Assembly (NCBI GenBank): GCA_026706165.1
Contig: JAPOZF010000193.1
Location: 1 to 5,727, forward strand
DNA from: Gemmatimonadota bacterium
GTDB taxonomy: Bacteria > Latescibacterota > UBA2968 > UBA8231
DNA length: 5,727 nucleotides
Reading direction: 5' to 3'
In this document: positions 5,691 through 5,727 of the stretch, in pieces
Layout of the letters: each line of letters starts with the position of its first letter
Position numbering within the stretch: position 1 is the stretch's first letter
The notes under the pieces: model-generated
The model's input: the letters and a program-made list of their open reading frames with translations, nothing else
Told to the model about the DNA's origin: nothing
Databases searched by the model: none
Translations under genes and position numbers: made by a program

Positions 5691-5711
5691 GGAGTGCTGG
5701 GGAAGTACTCC
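5691..5711 (+). repeat. Compact hairpin near the right edge
   Basis: GGAGTGCT (5691-5698) and AGTACTCC (5704-5711) pair at all eight positions, one a G-U, around the loop GGGGA. An ATG follows directly at 5712 but only 16 bases of the window remain, so whether this is a leader hairpin of a following gene cannot be judged. Confidence 0.35.
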
Positions 5712-5727
5712 ATGCCTTCACAGTGGA

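Larger units (their letters stand above)
5501..5727. other. Non-coding tail region with dense inverted repeats
   Basis: I see no convincing gene in these 227 bases. The open frames that cross them are extensions of antisense frames from the oxygenase gene or lack a ribosome site and a recognisable protein pattern. The region holds the three stem-loops listed separately, plus TGGCCG (5650-5655) with CGGCCA (5675-5680) and the short palindrome TTCAG-C-CTGAA (5619-5629). No tRNA, transposase or attachment-site pattern was recognised. Confidence 0.5.

Noticed and set aside
5120..5713. 197-codon minus-strand open frame covering the tail region
   Set aside because: More than half of it is antisense to the second PhyH gene, and the part in the tail (MEYFPSTPEGHW) shows no ribosome site I can support and no family pattern.
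5712..5727. ATG at 5712 as the start of a following gene
   Set aside because: A GGGGA lies eight bases upstream, but only five codons are visible and the sequence overlaps a hairpin, so it cannot be supported from this window.

Overview
The window is GC-rich bacterial DNA, densely packed with metabolic genes, and shows no RNA gene, transposase, phage gene or CRISPR array. The protein mix is two phytanoyl-CoA dioxygenase (PhyH)-type oxygenases, a PLP dehydratase, an Ldh2-type dehydrogenase and a signal-less beta-sandwich protein. Such mixes are common in uncultured bacteria rich in PhyH paralogues (for example Latescibacterota or Poribacteria-like lineages). That placement is an inference from gene content only; no marker gene is present.

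Layout. Bases 1-1214 carry, on the minus strand, one long reading frame for a probable two-domain jelly-roll (LamG/concanavalin-like) protein. It is interrupted by one in-frame TAG at 636-638, is open on both sides of it, and runs off the left edge. Bases 1215-1311 are a divergent intergenic region. It holds a good minus-strand promoter candidate whose -35 box overlaps the first codons of the plus-strand gene, and a GC hairpin followed by a T tract. Bases 1312-4179 hold three tightly packed plus-strand genes, probably one operon: a serine/threonine dehydratase-like PLP enzyme, a PhyH-type Fe(II)/2-oxoglutarate oxygenase that overlaps it by four bases, and an Ldh2/malate-dehydrogenase-family oxidoreductase. 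After a 145-base gap with stem-loops and a weak promoter candidate comes a second, larger PhyH-type oxygenase (4325-5500). The last 227 bases have no convincing gene but contain several inverted repeats.

How the genes may work together (inference): the operon's three enzyme classes fit a short route. An oxygenase puts a hydroxyl on the beta carbon of an amino acid or similar substrate. The PLP enzyme removes the hydroxyl and the amino group together to give a 2-oxo acid. The Ldh2-type enzyme reduces that to a 2-hydroxy acid. The substrate cannot be read from the sequence, and the PLP enzyme and the dehydrogenase both differ from family consensus at informative positions.
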